Positions 1-9,107 of a DNA stretch of 64,000 nt are shown here, piece after piece. Origin of the DNA: Bradyrhizobium zhengyangense (lineage in GTDB: Bacteria; Pseudomonadota; Alphaproteobacteria; Rhizobiales; Xanthobacteraceae); NCBI RefSeq assembly GCF_022012435.1, contig NZ_JAKLUA010000014.1:1-64000 (forward strand), read 5' to 3'. The translations under genes and the position numbers were made by a program. Below the pieces are notes generated by a model, which was not told the origin of the DNA, did no database searches, and saw only the letters and a list, made by a program, of their open reading frames with translations. How positions within the stretch are numbered: the first letter of the stretch is position 1; every line of letters begins with the position of its first letter.

Positions 1-639
1 CCCGCGCTCTGTTAGCCCTTGTCGAAACGGTGCGCTGAGGCCGTATCCTGCATCCGCCAGCACACATCCAAAGCGCACGTTGGCTGCCATCGCGCGGTCA
101 ATCTCGGCCAAAGCAATTTCCGGCTTGGACCGTGGCGTTCGGTGTTCGACTGGCACGCGAGCGCGCTTCAAACGAGACATGTCGCTTGTCCAACTGTCAG
201 GCAAAAAGAGACGTAACGCGACCATCACTGGCACTTCGCCGCGCGCAAGCGTTAAAGACACCAGCGTTTGGCAATTTGCCGTTTTACCGAGAGCCGACGC
301 GTATTGAGCCGCAACACCGACCGAGCGCTCACCCTTCTTCGGCAGTGAGGTGTCATCAATAACCAGCACCGCATCGCTGCCGCCGACAAGTCGGTCCGCC
401 TGGTTGAGCAGCTCTGTCTCCAGCGGCGTCGCGTCCCAGACACCGTCCGCAATGAAATGGTGCAACTGGTCGTAGTTGCTCGTGGCAAGGCGTTCCGCCA
501 TCGGCTGAACGCTCTTGCGATCGCCAGGACCGATCAATCCCGCAACATATAGAGGACACATCCGCTGTCGGGTCTTATGACCAAGCCGGTCCAAGAACGG
601 CATCAGCCAGCGTTCGAGTTCGTCTTCCCATCCCGGCAT
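1..639 (-). CDS. IS701-family DDE transposase, C-terminus beyond the window
   Basis: An open frame runs from ATG 639 to the left edge with no stop (213 codons visible), so the C-terminus is missing. The product begins MPGWEDELERW and contains the DDE-type segment VIDDTSLPKKG, with the first acidic pair at residues 95-96, and VLADAGYG with a second Asp at residue 196. These match the RNase-H-like core of IS701/IS4-type transposases that cut and paste their element. The third catalytic residue would lie outside the window. Upstream sequence rich in AGGG fits a ribosome site. Family assignment is from motif and overall style; the exact IS name is not determinable here. Confidence 0.8.
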   Translation of the reverse strand, partial: MPGWEDELERWLMPFLDRLGHKTRQRMCPLYVAGLIGPGDRKSVQPMAERLATSNYDQLHHFIADGVWDATPLETELLNQADRLVGGSDAVLVIDDTSLPKKGERSVGVAAQYASALGKTANCQTLVSLTLARGEVPVMVALRLFLPDSWTSDMSRLKRARVPVEHRTPRSKPEIALAEIDRAMAANVRFGCVLADAGYGLSAPFRQGLTERG

Positions 640-737
640 GGTCAGCCCTCCAAGAGCCGACCACCCATGAATCATTGAAAAATTGATTCGGGAATCCTAT
701 AAATCGCGGTGAAATCAACAATCTGCCAAAGTAGTGT
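1..737 (-). mobile_element. IS701-type insertion sequence, cut by the left edge
   Basis: The transposase reading frame enters from the left edge and its start is at 639. The stretch 640-737 upstream of it has no gene and must hold the element's terminal repeat. The exact outer end cannot be set because the other end is outside the window. A conserved-looking segment at 708-737, just before the adjoining IS5 element, is the likely terminus. The two elements are only nested or adjacent by a few bases, so this site is an insertion hot spot. Confidence 0.6.
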
Positions 738-739
738 TA

Positions 740-1576
740 GGGTTCAGACTCAATTGATCCAACAGGCGACGATGGCGGCGAGGTGGACGGCGGCTAAGAA
801 GTTCCTGGCGAGTTTGTCATACCGAGTAGCGACACGCCTGAAATCCTTGAGCCGGCAGAAACAGCGCTCGATGACATTGCGTCCTTTGTAGGCACGTTTG
901 CTGAAGCTGTGGAGGACCACCCTGTTGGATTTGTTTGGAATGACGGGCTTCGCGCCGCGATCGACGATTTCGGCCCGAAAGCCGTCGCCGTCGTAGCCTT
1001 TGTCCCCGATAAGGCTAGACATGGGCGGCGCGAGCTTCAAAAGGGCCGGTCCTGCGGCAATATCTGCGGCTTGCCCCGGAGTGAGATGAAATGCGCAAGG
1101 TCTGCAATCAGGGTCGCTCAGCGCGTGGATTTTCGTGGTCCGCCCACCGCGCGAGCGGCCGACCGCCTGTTCATGCTCCCCCCTTTTCCGCCGCTCGCCG
1201 AGCGATGCGCTTTGATCGTGGTGGAGTCGATGGACAAAGTCACGCTGTCCTTGCCACAGCGGGCGAGCGCTTCAAAGATCGCCTGCCAATGTCCGCGCTT
1301 AGCCCAGCGATTGAAACGATTGTAGATCGTCGTGTACGGGCCATAATCGGGCGGGCAATCGCGCCAGCGCGCACCGCACTGAAGCATGTGAATGATGCCG
1401 CTGATGATACGTCGATCATCATCGCGCGCCGGGCCGGTCTGGTTCGTTGGCAGATGTGGGCTTATCAGAGCCCATTGCTCGTCGTTGAGCCAGAACAGTC
1501 CTTTGCGCATCCAACTCCCCCGCACCGAATCAATTCGGTGCGAGGGAATCAAAGTTCGCTAATTAGGTACAGACCC
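740..1576 (-). mobile_element. Complete IS5-type (IS427-like) insertion sequence
   Basis: The element is 837 bp. Its ends are imperfect inverted repeats: GGGTTCAGACTC at 740 and, read inward on the other strand, GGGTCTGTACCT ending at 1576. A TA dinucleotide flanks it on both sides (738-739 and 1577-1578), the target duplication expected for the IS427 subgroup of IS5. It carries one frameshifted transposase gene. It landed 5 bp after the stop codon of the downstream-oriented enoyl-CoA hydratase gene, which it leaves intact. Confidence 0.85.
750..1510 (-). CDS. IS5-family transposase made by -1 frameshifting
   Basis: Two overlapping frames encode one DDE transposase. The first (start ATG 1510, stop 1118-1120) begins MRKGLFWLNDEQW, the usual IS5 N-terminus, and ends with the first catalytic Asp (SIDSTTIKAHR). 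The second frame (to the stop at 750) carries GDKGYDGD with the second Asp and RNVIERCFCRLKDFRR with the catalytic Glu. An A4 run on the coding strand (1130-1133) just before the first stop lets ribosomes slip back one base and read on as KIHALSDPD, restoring the family consensus. An AG-rich ribosome site precedes ATG 1510. The 14 codons open upstream of it lie in the terminal repeat and are unlikely to be translated. Confidence 0.85.
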
Positions 1577-1581
1577 TAGAT

Positions 1582-2364
1582 CTACCGCCCCGTCCAGACC
1601 GGCTTCCGCTTTTCGCTGAATGCCTTCAGCCCCTCCTTGGCGTCTTCGGTCATCGCCAGCAGCGCGATCTGGCTTTCGGTGTAGGCAATGCTCTCGTCGA
1701 AGGACATCGCGGCGATGGCGCGCATGGCGTATTTGCCGCGGCGGATTGCGGTCGGGGATTTGTCGACGATGCGGCCGATCAGCCAGTCGACCTTGGCGTC
1801 GAGCTCGGCCGCGGGCACGACGTAGTTGAGCAGGCCCGCTGCCTGCGCCGCCTTTGCGTCGAACGGCTCGCCCGTGAGCGCCCATTCGTTGACGAGGCGC
1901 CTCGGCGCGATCTCTTGCAACAGGCTCAGCACCTGCATCGGAAACACGCCGACCTTCACCTCCGGCAGGCCGAAGATCACATGGTCTGCCGCAACCGCCA
2001 TGTCGGTCATGCACAAGAGGCCCATGCCGCCGGCCATGCAGACGCCACCGACGCGCGCGATCGCCGGCTTGGTCGCATTCTGCGACAGGCGCAGCAGATC
2101 GGCGTAGTCGACATTGGGCCTGGAGTGATCCATCGCGAAAGCCGCGCCGGAATTCTGTAAATCGGCGCCGGCGCAAAACGCCTTGTCGCCCACGCCGGTC
2201 AGCACGATGACGCGAACATCCTTGTCGTCATGTGCGTCGCGATAACCTTTCGTGATGCCGGCGATCACGTCGCCGTTCAGCGCGTTGCGCTTCTCCGGCC
2301 GGTTGATGGTGATCCAGAACGCCTGCCCGCGCTTCTCGGTGATGACGGCTGTGGTGTCGGTCAT
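1582..2364 (-). CDS. Enoyl-CoA hydratase/isomerase (crotonase) family protein
   Basis: A 260-residue crotonase-fold protein, the normal length. It shows the substrate-CoA oxyanion segment AFCAGADL and the second oxyanion loop GGVCMAGGMGL. Of the two catalytic Glu positions of classical hydratases, the second is present (GLPEVKVG) but the first is Met, so the reaction may be isomerase- or hydrolase-like rather than simple hydration. Start ATG 2364 (MTDTTAV) follows AAGGA; the frame is open further upstream to 2466, but that extension has no family match. It lies just downstream of the molybdenum oxidoreductase gene on the same strand (133 bp gap), and an IS5 element sits 5 bp past its stop. 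Confidence 0.85.
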   Translation of the reverse strand: MTDTTAVITEKRGQAFWITINRPEKRNALNGDVIAGITKGYRDAHDDKDVRVIVLTGVGDKAFCAGADLQNSGAAFAMDHSRPNVDYADLLRLSQNATKPAIARVGGVCMAGGMGLLCMTDMAVAADHVIFGLPEVKVGVFPMQVLSLLQEIAPRRLVNEWALTGEPFDAKAAQAAGLLNYVVPAAELDAKVDWLIGRIVDKSPTAIRRGKYAMRAIAAMSFDESIAYTESQIALLAMTEDAKEGLKAFSEKRKPVWTGR

Positions 2365-2496
2365 GACGCTTGATCCTTGCTCCTGGTCTGCAGCCATTTG
2401 CGGCAGCTCCGGAGTGAGGTGCAAGGGCAATTTGCCAGGAGGCGCCGCTTTAGCGCCTCGACACAAATTTGTAGGGAAGCACAGCGCGAGTGCAGC

Positions 2497-4629
2497 TCAG
2501 GTTGCGGTCGCTTTCCTGATCCAGACCTTGTTGTCGTGGAACGCAGCGCCCCCGATCGGCGCGATCGTATCGGCGCCGGTCAGCATGTTGATGCCGCGGC
2601 CGCCGATATGATTTTTGTTCGGATGCACGGATTCCGCGATCAGCACACCGCGCCGCACGCCCTCGAACAGAGCGGCAATCAGCGTGGTCTCGCCCCTGAT
2701 ATTCCCGAGCGTCACCGCATCGCCATCGGCGATGTCGAGCGCGGCCGCATCCAGCGGATGGATCATCACGCTCGCCTTGCCTTCGCGCGCCTGCGAGGAC
2801 GGGGTCTCGTTGAAGGTGGTGTTGAGGAAGCTGCGCGAGGGGCTGGTCGCCAGCCGGAACGGATGGGCCTGATCGCTGTGCTCGATGACAGCCCAATGAT
2901 CCGGCAGCGACGGCATCTTGTCGAAATCGCCCATGGTCTGGCCGAACGGCGGATGCGCCCAGTCGGCCTTGAAGTGGAATTTCTTGTCGGGATGAGCAAA
3001 GCCATCGAGATAATGCGAGGTGCGGAAATCCGGCTGCAGATCGCGCCAGAGATCGGCCTCGAGGCCGGCGATGTCGCCGTGGTCGCTCAGCTTCAGCGTC
3101 GTGTCGATCAACTCCCGCGGCGTCATCTCGAAGCCCGGGTGCTTCGCGCCAAGCCGTGGCGCCAGCGCCTGCAGCACCTGGTGGTTGGAGCGGCACTCGC
3201 CAGGTGGATCGATCAGCTTGGGGCCGACCGAGATGTGCTGATGACCGCCGCCGTAATAGAGGTCGTCGTGCTCCATGAACATCGTCGCCGGCAGCACGAT
3301 GTCGGACATCAATGCCGTCTCGGTCATGAACTGCTCATGCACCGCGACGAACAAGTCCTCGCGCGCAAAGCCCTGCCGCACCAGCGCCTGCTCCGGCGCC
3401 ACCGTCATCGGGTTGGTGTTCTGGATCAGCATCGCCTTGACCGGACCCCTGCCCAGCAGGGCCTCGGCATCGCCGGTGAGGATACGACCGATCTGCGACT
3501 GGTCGAGCGCGCGGACCGTCTTGTCGAGCGCATCATGACCTTCGATGACGGATTCGTTGAAATGCCAAAGCGCGTAATTGTTGAAGAAGGCGCCGCCGCC
3601 TTCATATTGCCAAGCGCCGGTCACCGCGGGAATGCAGTTTGCCGCATGCATCTGCATCGCGCCGTTGCGCGAACGCGTGAAGCCGTAGCCGAGCCGGAAG
3701 AAGGTCCGCTTGGTCTCGCCGACGGCCTTGGCGAAGGCCTCGATCTCGGCGACCGGCACGCCGCAGATCGCGGACGCCCATTCGGGCGTGCGCGACCTCA
3801 GATGCGCCTCGAGCTCATTGGGACAGTCAGTGTACTTGTCCATATAGGCGCGGTCGGCGTAGCCGTCGCGGAACAGCACATGCATCACGCCGCAGGCAAA
3901 CGCGCCGTCGGTGCCGGGGCGCAGCAGGATCTTGATGTCGGCCTGCTTCATGGTCTCGTTGTCGTAGATGTCGACGGCTGCGATCCTAGCACCGCGCTCC
4001 TTCCGCGCACGCGCGGCATGCGTCATCACGTTGACCTGGGTGTTGACGGGATTGGTGCCCCAGATCACGACAAAATCCGACAGCGCCATCTCGCGCGGAT
4101 CGACGCCCGCGATCTTGCCGGTGCCGATTGCAAAGCCGATGCGCCCGACATTGGCGCAGATGGTCTGGTAGAAGCGCGAATATTTTTTCACATGCGTGAG
4201 ACGATTGAGGCCGTCGCGCATTACCAGGCCCATGGTGCCGGCATAGTAGTAGGGCCAGATCGATTCCGCGCCGAATCCGCGCTCAGCCTGGTTGAAGCGG
4301 TCGGCGATCTCGACGAGCGCCTCGTCCCAGGAGATCCGCTCGAACTGGCCGGAGCCCTTCGGTCCGGTTCGGCGCATCGGATACATCACCCTTTCAGGAT
4401 GATGGATGCGCTCGGCGTAGCGGGCGACCTTGGCGCAGACCACGCCGGCCGTATAGGTCTGCTTCTTAGAACCACGGACGCGGCCGATGCTGCGGCCCTC
4501 GACCACCTCGACATCGAGCGCGCAGGCCGACGGGCAATCGTGCGGACAGGTGGAGTGGCGGATCTCGATCTTGGCGTGCTGGTTCATGAACAATTTCGTA
4601 ACATCAAAAGTCCTGTGAGCCGAGGGCAT
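2497..4629 (-). CDS. Molybdopterin (bis-MGD) oxidoreductase with a 4Fe-4S cluster
   Basis: A 710-residue member of the DMSO-reductase/formate-dehydrogenase superfamily. Cys28, Cys32, Cys36 and Cys65 form the N-terminal 4Fe-4S motif (CPHDCPSAC then VVCAK). The rest has the typical domain order, with the WGTNPVNT dinucleotide-binding segment mid-protein and a C-terminal MopB barrel (residues about 590-705) containing NHIGGRGINM. No Tat signal is visible, so it should be cytoplasmic. The substrate cannot be told from sequence; relatives act on thiosulfate, formate or N-/S-oxides. The start could be 4629 or ATG 4587 (MNQHAKIE); neither has a strong ribosome site. It is divergent from the Bug protein gene across a 189-bp gap. 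Confidence 0.85.
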   Translation of the reverse strand: MPSAHRTFDVTKLFMNQHAKIEIRHSTCPHDCPSACALDVEVVEGRSIGRVRGSKKQTYTAGVVCAKVARYAERIHHPERVMYPMRRTGPKGSGQFERISWDEALVEIADRFNQAERGFGAESIWPYYYAGTMGLVMRDGLNRLTHVKKYSRFYQTICANVGRIGFAIGTGKIAGVDPREMALSDFVVIWGTNPVNTQVNVMTHAARARKERGARIAAVDIYDNETMKQADIKILLRPGTDGAFACGVMHVLFRDGYADRAYMDKYTDCPNELEAHLRSRTPEWASAICGVPVAEIEAFAKAVGETKRTFFRLGYGFTRSRNGAMQMHAANCIPAVTGAWQYEGGGAFFNNYALWHFNESVIEGHDALDKTVRALDQSQIGRILTGDAEALLGRGPVKAMLIQNTNPMTVAPEQALVRQGFAREDLFVAVHEQFMTETALMSDIVLPATMFMEHDDLYYGGGHQHISVGPKLIDPPGECRSNHQVLQALAPRLGAKHPGFEMTPRELIDTTLKLSDHGDIAGLEADLWRDLQPDFRTSHYLDGFAHPDKKFHFKADWAHPPFGQTMGDFDKMPSLPDHWAVIEHSDQAHPFRLATSPSRSFLNTTFNETPSSQAREGKASVMIHPLDAAALDIADGDAVTLGNIRGETTLIAALFEGVRRGVLIAESVHPNKNHIGGRGINMLTGADTIAPIGGAAFHDNKVWIRKATAT

Positions 4630-4818
4630 TTATCCGGCACTGCCCATGCAAAATGCTCAAAGCCGGCGCGCGGCCTGTTCCGCCGCGACCGCGAAATGCT
4701 GGGTGCACACCGAAAACGGGCAGATATTCCTGATCAAATCGACTTTGTGAGGCGTCGACAGTGTGCGTCTGCTCCCTCTACAGTGCGGGCCAACAAGAAC
4801 GAGTTCAGGGAGGTGGGT

Positions 4819-5793
4819 GTGAGGGCCCGATACATTTCGCTGGCGCTGGCCGCCGGCCTGCTCGCCGCATTTTCCGCAAGCCCGTCCCCGGCGCAGGATT
4901 ATCCCGCGCACGCGGTCCGCATCGTCGTGCCGTTCGGCGCGGGCGGACCGGCTGACGTCGCGGCCCGGCTGATTGGCCAGGCGCTCCAGGAGCGCTTCGG
5001 CCAGCCCTTCGTGGTCGAGAACCGCACCGGCGCCGGCGGCGTCATCGGCACCGTCGAGGCGGCGAAGTCCCCTGCCGACGGCTACACCTTGCTGATGATG
5101 TCCAACACCCAGACCGCAAATGAATCGCTGCTGACCGCAGAGCAGCGCAAATACGATCTGATGCGCGACCTCGCGCCGATCGCGCCGGTGAACTATTCCG
5201 ATCTCGTTATCGTGGTGAACCCGCAAGTCCCCGCGAAAACGCTTGCCGAGTTCATCGCACTTGCGAAGTCGCAGCCGGGCAAGTTGAACTACGCCTCATC
5301 AGGCCAGGGTACGCCCTATCACATGGCCGGAGAGCTGTTCAAAGCCATGGCCGGCATCGACGTCGTCCACGTCCCCTACCGCAACAGCGGCGAGGCCCGC
5401 AGCGGCGTGATCGGCGGCCAGGTGCAGATGATGATCGACGCGGTGCCGGCGATGGCGCCGAACATCGGCGAGAACCAGGTCCGTGCGCTCGCGACCACCG
5501 GCCAACAGCGCTCTGCCGTGCTGCCGAACGTGCCGACCGCCGGCGAAGCCGGCGTTCCCGGCTACGAGGCAACGATCTGGCTCGGCCTGATGGCCCCAGC
5601 AGGCACGCCCAAGCCCGTCATCGACAAGCTCAACTCAGCCGTCAACGCGATGGTGAAGCGTCCCGACATCGTCAAGCTCTGGACTGAGCAGGGTGCCGTA
5701 CCGATGTCGATGACATCGGAGGAGTTTGACAAATTCCTGCGCGGCGACATCGCGAAATGGGCCGACGTTGTCAAGAAATTCAACAAGTCCTGA
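4819..5793 (+). CDS. Bug-family (TTT-type) periplasmic substrate-binding protein
   Basis: Mature Bug proteins bind small carboxylates for tripartite tricarboxylate transport or sensing. The 324-residue product has an N-terminal signal peptide (about residues 1-26, ending SPSPAQ) followed by the hallmark DYPAHAVRIVVPFGAGGPADVAAR and later GVPGYEATIW. The start is GTG 4819, preceded at five bases by AGGGAGG. The much longer open frame reaching back to 2377 is antisense to the molybdoenzyme gene and is rejected. No TctA/TctB membrane partners are nearby, as is usual for orphan Bug proteins. It heads a probable operon with the molybdenum hydroxylase genes (13 bp gap), suggesting it captures that enzyme's substrate. 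Confidence 0.88.
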   Translation: MRARYISLALAAGLLAAFSASPSPAQDYPAHAVRIVVPFGAGGPADVAARLIGQALQERFGQPFVVENRTGAGGVIGTVEAAKSPADGYTLLMMSNTQTANESLLTAEQRKYDLMRDLAPIAPVNYSDLVIVVNPQVPAKTLAEFIALAKSQPGKLNYASSGQGTPYHMAGELFKAMAGIDVVHVPYRNSGEARSGVIGGQVQMMIDAVPAMAPNIGENQVRALATTGQQRSAVLPNVPTAGEAGVPGYEATIWLGLMAPAGTPKPVIDKLNSAVNAMVKRPDIVKLWTEQGAVPMSMTSEEFDKFLRGDIAKWADVVKKFNKS

Positions 5794-5806
5794 GGCTAGG
5801 CGGGTC

Positions 5807-6277
5807 ATGCCCACCATTCAATTCCAGCTCAACGGCGCTGCGATGTCCGTGGACGTCGATCCAGACCAGACGCTGCTCGATGTGCTGCGTGGGCGGCTCG
5901 GCATCACCGGTGCGCATTTCGGCTGCGGCGCCGGCGAATGCGGAGCCTGCTCTGTGATGGTCGGCGGCCACGCAATGACGTCCTGCGATATGCCGATGTG
6001 GTCGGTCGCGGACAAGGATGTCGTCACGCTGGAGGGCCTCGGCACAATCGAGCAACCGCATCCGCTGCAACGCGCTTTCATCTCCGAACAGGCGATGCAA
6101 TGCGGCTATTGCGTCTCGGGCATCATGATCAGCGCGGCAGCGCTGCTGAACAGCAATCCGGCTCCGACGGAGGCGGAGGTCAGAGCGGCGCTCGATCGCA
6201 ATCTGTGTCGCTGCGGGTCGCATAACCGCATGGTCCGCGCCGTGCTGCGCGCTGCATCGGAGATGGCCACGTCATGA
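5807..6277 (+). CDS. Molybdenum hydroxylase small subunit, two 2Fe-2S clusters
   Basis: A 156-residue iron-sulfur subunit of the xanthine-oxidase/isoquinoline-oxidoreductase type that carries electrons away from the Mo site. The plant-type ferredoxin cluster is held by Cys40, Cys45, Cys48 and Cys60, and the second cluster by Cys99, Cys102, Cys134 and Cys136 (QCGYC and LCRC). ATG 5807 (MPTIQF) is chosen over the open upstream frame because the family starts here and TAGGCGGG precedes it. Its stop overlaps the start of the large subunit by four bases (ATGA), indicating coupled translation. Confidence 0.92.
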   Translation: MPTIQFQLNGAAMSVDVDPDQTLLDVLRGRLGITGAHFGCGAGECGACSVMVGGHAMTSCDMPMWSVADKDVVTLEGLGTIEQPHPLQRAFISEQAMQCGYCVSGIMISAAALLNSNPAPTEAEVRAALDRNLCRCGSHNRMVRAVLRAASEMATS

Positions 6278-8403
6278 GTGCGCCGCCTCCCGGTCCGAAA
6301 CTGCCGCACAGCCTTGCCGCCAACCCAAGACTGTCGTCCTGGGTACGGTTCACCGCCGAAGGCCGCGTCGCGATCTCGCCCGGAAAGGTCGAGATCGGCC
6401 AGGGCATCGTGACGGCGCTGGCGCAGATCGCCGCGGACGAGCTCGACGTCGAGATCGGCCGCATCGAGATGATCCGCGCCTCGACGGCCGCGAGCCCGAA
6501 CGAAGGCGTCACCTCCGGCAGCCTGTCGATCCAGCAATCCGGCCGCGCGCTGCGTCACGCCTGTGCGGAGGTACGCCAGCGCTTTCTCGCGGCAGCGTCG
6601 GAACGTCTCGGCGTCGATGCGGCGCTGCTGGGTGTCGAGGATGGCGTGATCTCCGGCCCCGGCAATGTCGCGACCAGCTATTGGGAGCTCGCCGGAGACG
6701 TATCGCTCGAACGCGATGCAACACCTGGCACAGTCGCCAAGTCCGCCACCACACGCAGCGTCGCCGGGCATTCCATTCAGCGCGTCGACATTCCCGACAA
6801 GGTGTTCGCGCGGCCGCGCTTCATCCATGATCATGCACTGCCCGAGTTGGTGCACGGGCGCGTGCTGCGGCCGGACATCTCGGGCGCAAGATTGACCGCG
6901 CTCGACGAGGCGCCTGCGCGCGCCGTTCGCGGGCTCATCGCGATCGTCCGCGACGGCGGTTTTGCCGGCGTCGTCGCCGACAGCGAGGCTGCGGCTGAAG
7001 CCGCGCTGAAGGCCCTGCGCAAGGGCGCGACATGGTCGGCGGGGGAGCCGCTGCCTGATGAGAACGATCTGGCTGGTTTCCTGAGAAGCCAGCCGATCGA
7101 GACGACGATCATCGACGCCAGGACGCCGGCCGTGACCAAGGCTGCGCGTACACTGCGCCGGCAATACACCCGCCCTTACATCGCGCATGCCTCGATCGCG
7201 CCGTCCTGCGCATTGGCGCAATGGGACGGCGACCGTGTCCACGTCTGGACGCATAGCCAAGGCGTCTATCTGCTCCGCGTCGATCTCGCAATTGTGCTCA
7301 AGCTGCCGGCCGAGAACATCGCCGTCGAGCACATGGAAGGGGCTGGATGCTATGGCCACAATGCTGCTGACGACGTCGCGCTCGATGCCGTGCTGCTGGC
7401 AAACGCCGCCGACGGCCGTCCGGTGCGGGTGCAATGGTCGCGCCACGACGAGATGTTCCACGCACCGTTTGGGGCCGCGATGGCCATCGAGATCGAAGCC
7501 GACCTCGATGCGGAAAACGAGATCGTTGGCTGGCGTCATGCGATCTGGAGCAATGGTCATACCGCGCGGCCTGGGCGCGCGGCCCAGCCCGCACTGTTGG
7601 CGGCAAGCGAGATCGCCAATCCCTATCCGCGCATGATCTCGACAAATCCGCCGCCCGCCAATGGTGGCGGCAGCGACCGCAACGCCGTTCCACTCTACGA
7701 TCTTCCGGCCTGGACCATCACCAGCCATCGCCTGCTGACAATGCCGGTGCGCACCTCGTCGCTGCGGACCCTCGGCGCGCAGGGCAACGTGTTCGCGATC
7801 GAATCACTGCTCGACGAGATCGCAACCTTACGCGGCGAAGACCCGATCGCATTTCGCCTGCGACATCTCCGCGACGAGCGGGCCCGTGAGGTCCTCCGCG
7901 CCGTCGCACGACGCGCAGGCTGGAAGCCCGAAAAGCATACGGGTATCGGTCACGGCGTCGGCTTTGCCCGCTACAAGAACACGGGCGCCTATTGCGCCGC
8001 CATCGCCGAGATCGAAGGCGCCGACGACATCCGCGTGAGACGGCTGACGCTTGCGGTCGACGTCGGCGAGGCCATCAATCCTGATGGCGTCATCAACCAG
8101 ATCGAAGGCGGCGCGATCCAGGCGACGAGCTGGGTGCTGCAGGAGCGCGTCCGCTTCGACCGCACGCACATCACCTCGACCTCGTGGACGGACTACCCGA
8201 TCCTGACCTTCAGCGAGGTCCCGGCCGTGGATGTCGAGATCATTCAGCAGCCTGAGATCGAGCCGGTCGGTGCTGGCGAAGCCGCACACGGCCCTGTGAC
8301 GGCGGCCATCGCGAATGCGGTGTTCGATTGCCTCGGCGTGCGCGTACGCGACCTGCCGATCACGCGCGACAAGATCATCGCAGCCATGGAGCTTGCATTG
8401 TGA
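6274..8403 (+). CDS. Molybdenum hydroxylase large subunit (IorB/NicB-like)
   Basis: A 709-residue molybdopterin-binding subunit of aldehyde/xanthine-oxidase type, closest in layout to isoquinoline 1-oxidoreductase and nicotinate dehydrogenase B. Visible are GKVEIGQGI near the N-terminus, GAGCYGHNAADD mid-protein, the Moco loop RTLGAQGN, and the catalytic Glu669 in GAGEAAHGP. It lacks a Tat signal, an FAD subunit gene and any CxxCH cytochrome domain, so its electron acceptor is not encoded nearby. The overlap with the 2Fe-2S gene and with the next gene points to one operon. The hydroxylated substrate is probably an N-heteroaromatic or aldehyde, but this is inference. Confidence 0.88.
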   Translation: MSAPPPGPKLPHSLAANPRLSSWVRFTAEGRVAISPGKVEIGQGIVTALAQIAADELDVEIGRIEMIRASTAASPNEGVTSGSLSIQQSGRALRHACAEVRQRFLAAASERLGVDAALLGVEDGVISGPGNVATSYWELAGDVSLERDATPGTVAKSATTRSVAGHSIQRVDIPDKVFARPRFIHDHALPELVHGRVLRPDISGARLTALDEAPARAVRGLIAIVRDGGFAGVVADSEAAAEAALKALRKGATWSAGEPLPDENDLAGFLRSQPIETTIIDARTPAVTKAARTLRRQYTRPYIAHASIAPSCALAQWDGDRVHVWTHSQGVYLLRVDLAIVLKLPAENIAVEHMEGAGCYGHNAADDVALDAVLLANAADGRPVRVQWSRHDEMFHAPFGAAMAIEIEADLDAENEIVGWRHAIWSNGHTARPGRAAQPALLAASEIANPYPRMISTNPPPANGGGSDRNAVPLYDLPAWTITSHRLLTMPVRTSSLRTLGAQGNVFAIESLLDEIATLRGEDPIAFRLRHLRDERAREVLRAVARRAGWKPEKHTGIGHGVGFARYKNTGAYCAAIAEIEGADDIRVRRLTLAVDVGEAINPDGVINQIEGGAIQATSWVLQERVRFDRTHITSTSWTDYPILTFSEVPAVDVEIIQQPEIEPVGAGEAAHGPVTAAIANAVFDCLGVRVRDLPITRDKIIAAMELAL

Positions 8404-9098
8404 CGACAGTGAACATCTTGAGCGGCGGTGCGGCGCAAGGCTTGGTGCGCGGCCTCACCGAGGCCTTCAAGGCGCAGACCGGCTTCGGCATCGACGGCGA
8501 ATTCGGCGCTGTCGGCGTGATGGCGGACAAGCTGCGCGCAAGCACGCCCGCGGACCTCGTGATCCTGACGCAGGCTCTGCTTGCTAAGCTTACGGCGGAG
8601 AAACTTGTCGTCCCCTCCTCGATCTCCGATGTCGGCCGGGTCGAGACCGCGTTGGCGGTCCGCAGCCGCGACCCCAAGGTGACTGTGAAGACGGAAGCCG
8701 ATCTGCGCGACGTCCTGCGGTCCGCAGACGCCATCTACGTTCCCGATACCAGGGCCTCCACCGCAGGCCAACACGTGGCAAAAGTACTGGATCAGCTCGG
8801 CATCGCCTATGAGGTCACGTCGCGCCTGAAGATATTCCCGAACGGCGCTACGGCGATGCGCGAGTTGGCGACGTCCACCGCGTCGCGGCCGATCGGATGC
8901 ACCCAGGCGACCGAGATCATTGCGACTGACGGCATCGCGCTATCGGGTTCGCTGCCGCCGGGATGCGAGCTGGTGACGATGTACACGGCCGGCATCGCCA
9001 CGCAGGCGGTGCATCCGAAGGAAGCGGCGGCGCTGATCGCGCTGCTGACCGGCGCAGACCAGAGAGACCTGCGCCAGCGCATGGGTTTTGCGAGCTAG
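8400..9098 (+). CDS. ModA-like substrate-binding protein without signal peptide
   Basis: A 232-residue protein of the molybdate/sulfate-type binding fold: it opens directly with VNILSGGAAQGLV, the start of the mature fold, and later has ADLVILTQALLAKL and the closing segment GIATQAVHPKEAAALIALL. GTG 8400 overlaps the stop of the molybdenum hydroxylase gene (GTGA). No hydrophobic leader can be read in this frame; the codons upstream are antisense-like and polar. It therefore probably stays in the cytoplasm, unlike a transporter ModA. Being co-translated with a Mo enzyme suggests a role in molybdate or cofactor handling; this is inference. Confidence 0.75.
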   Translation: MTTVNILSGGAAQGLVRGLTEAFKAQTGFGIDGEFGAVGVMADKLRASTPADLVILTQALLAKLTAEKLVVPSSISDVGRVETALAVRSRDPKVTVKTEADLRDVLRSADAIYVPDTRASTAGQHVAKVLDQLGIAYEVTSRLKIFPNGATAMRELATSTASRPIGCTQATEIIATDGIALSGSLPPGCELVTMYTAGIATQAVHPKEAAALIALLTGADQRDLRQRMGFAS

Positions 9099-9107
9099 AT
9101 GCGCGGC

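Noticed and set aside
2377..5793. Very long plus-strand open frame (1138 codons)
   Set aside because: Only the last 324 codons encode a protein (the Bug binding protein from GTG 4819). The rest is antisense to the molybdoenzyme gene.
6106..7728. 540-codon minus-strand frame
   Set aside because: It is antisense to the molybdenum hydroxylase large subunit, whose motifs and overlaps leave no doubt about the coding strand.
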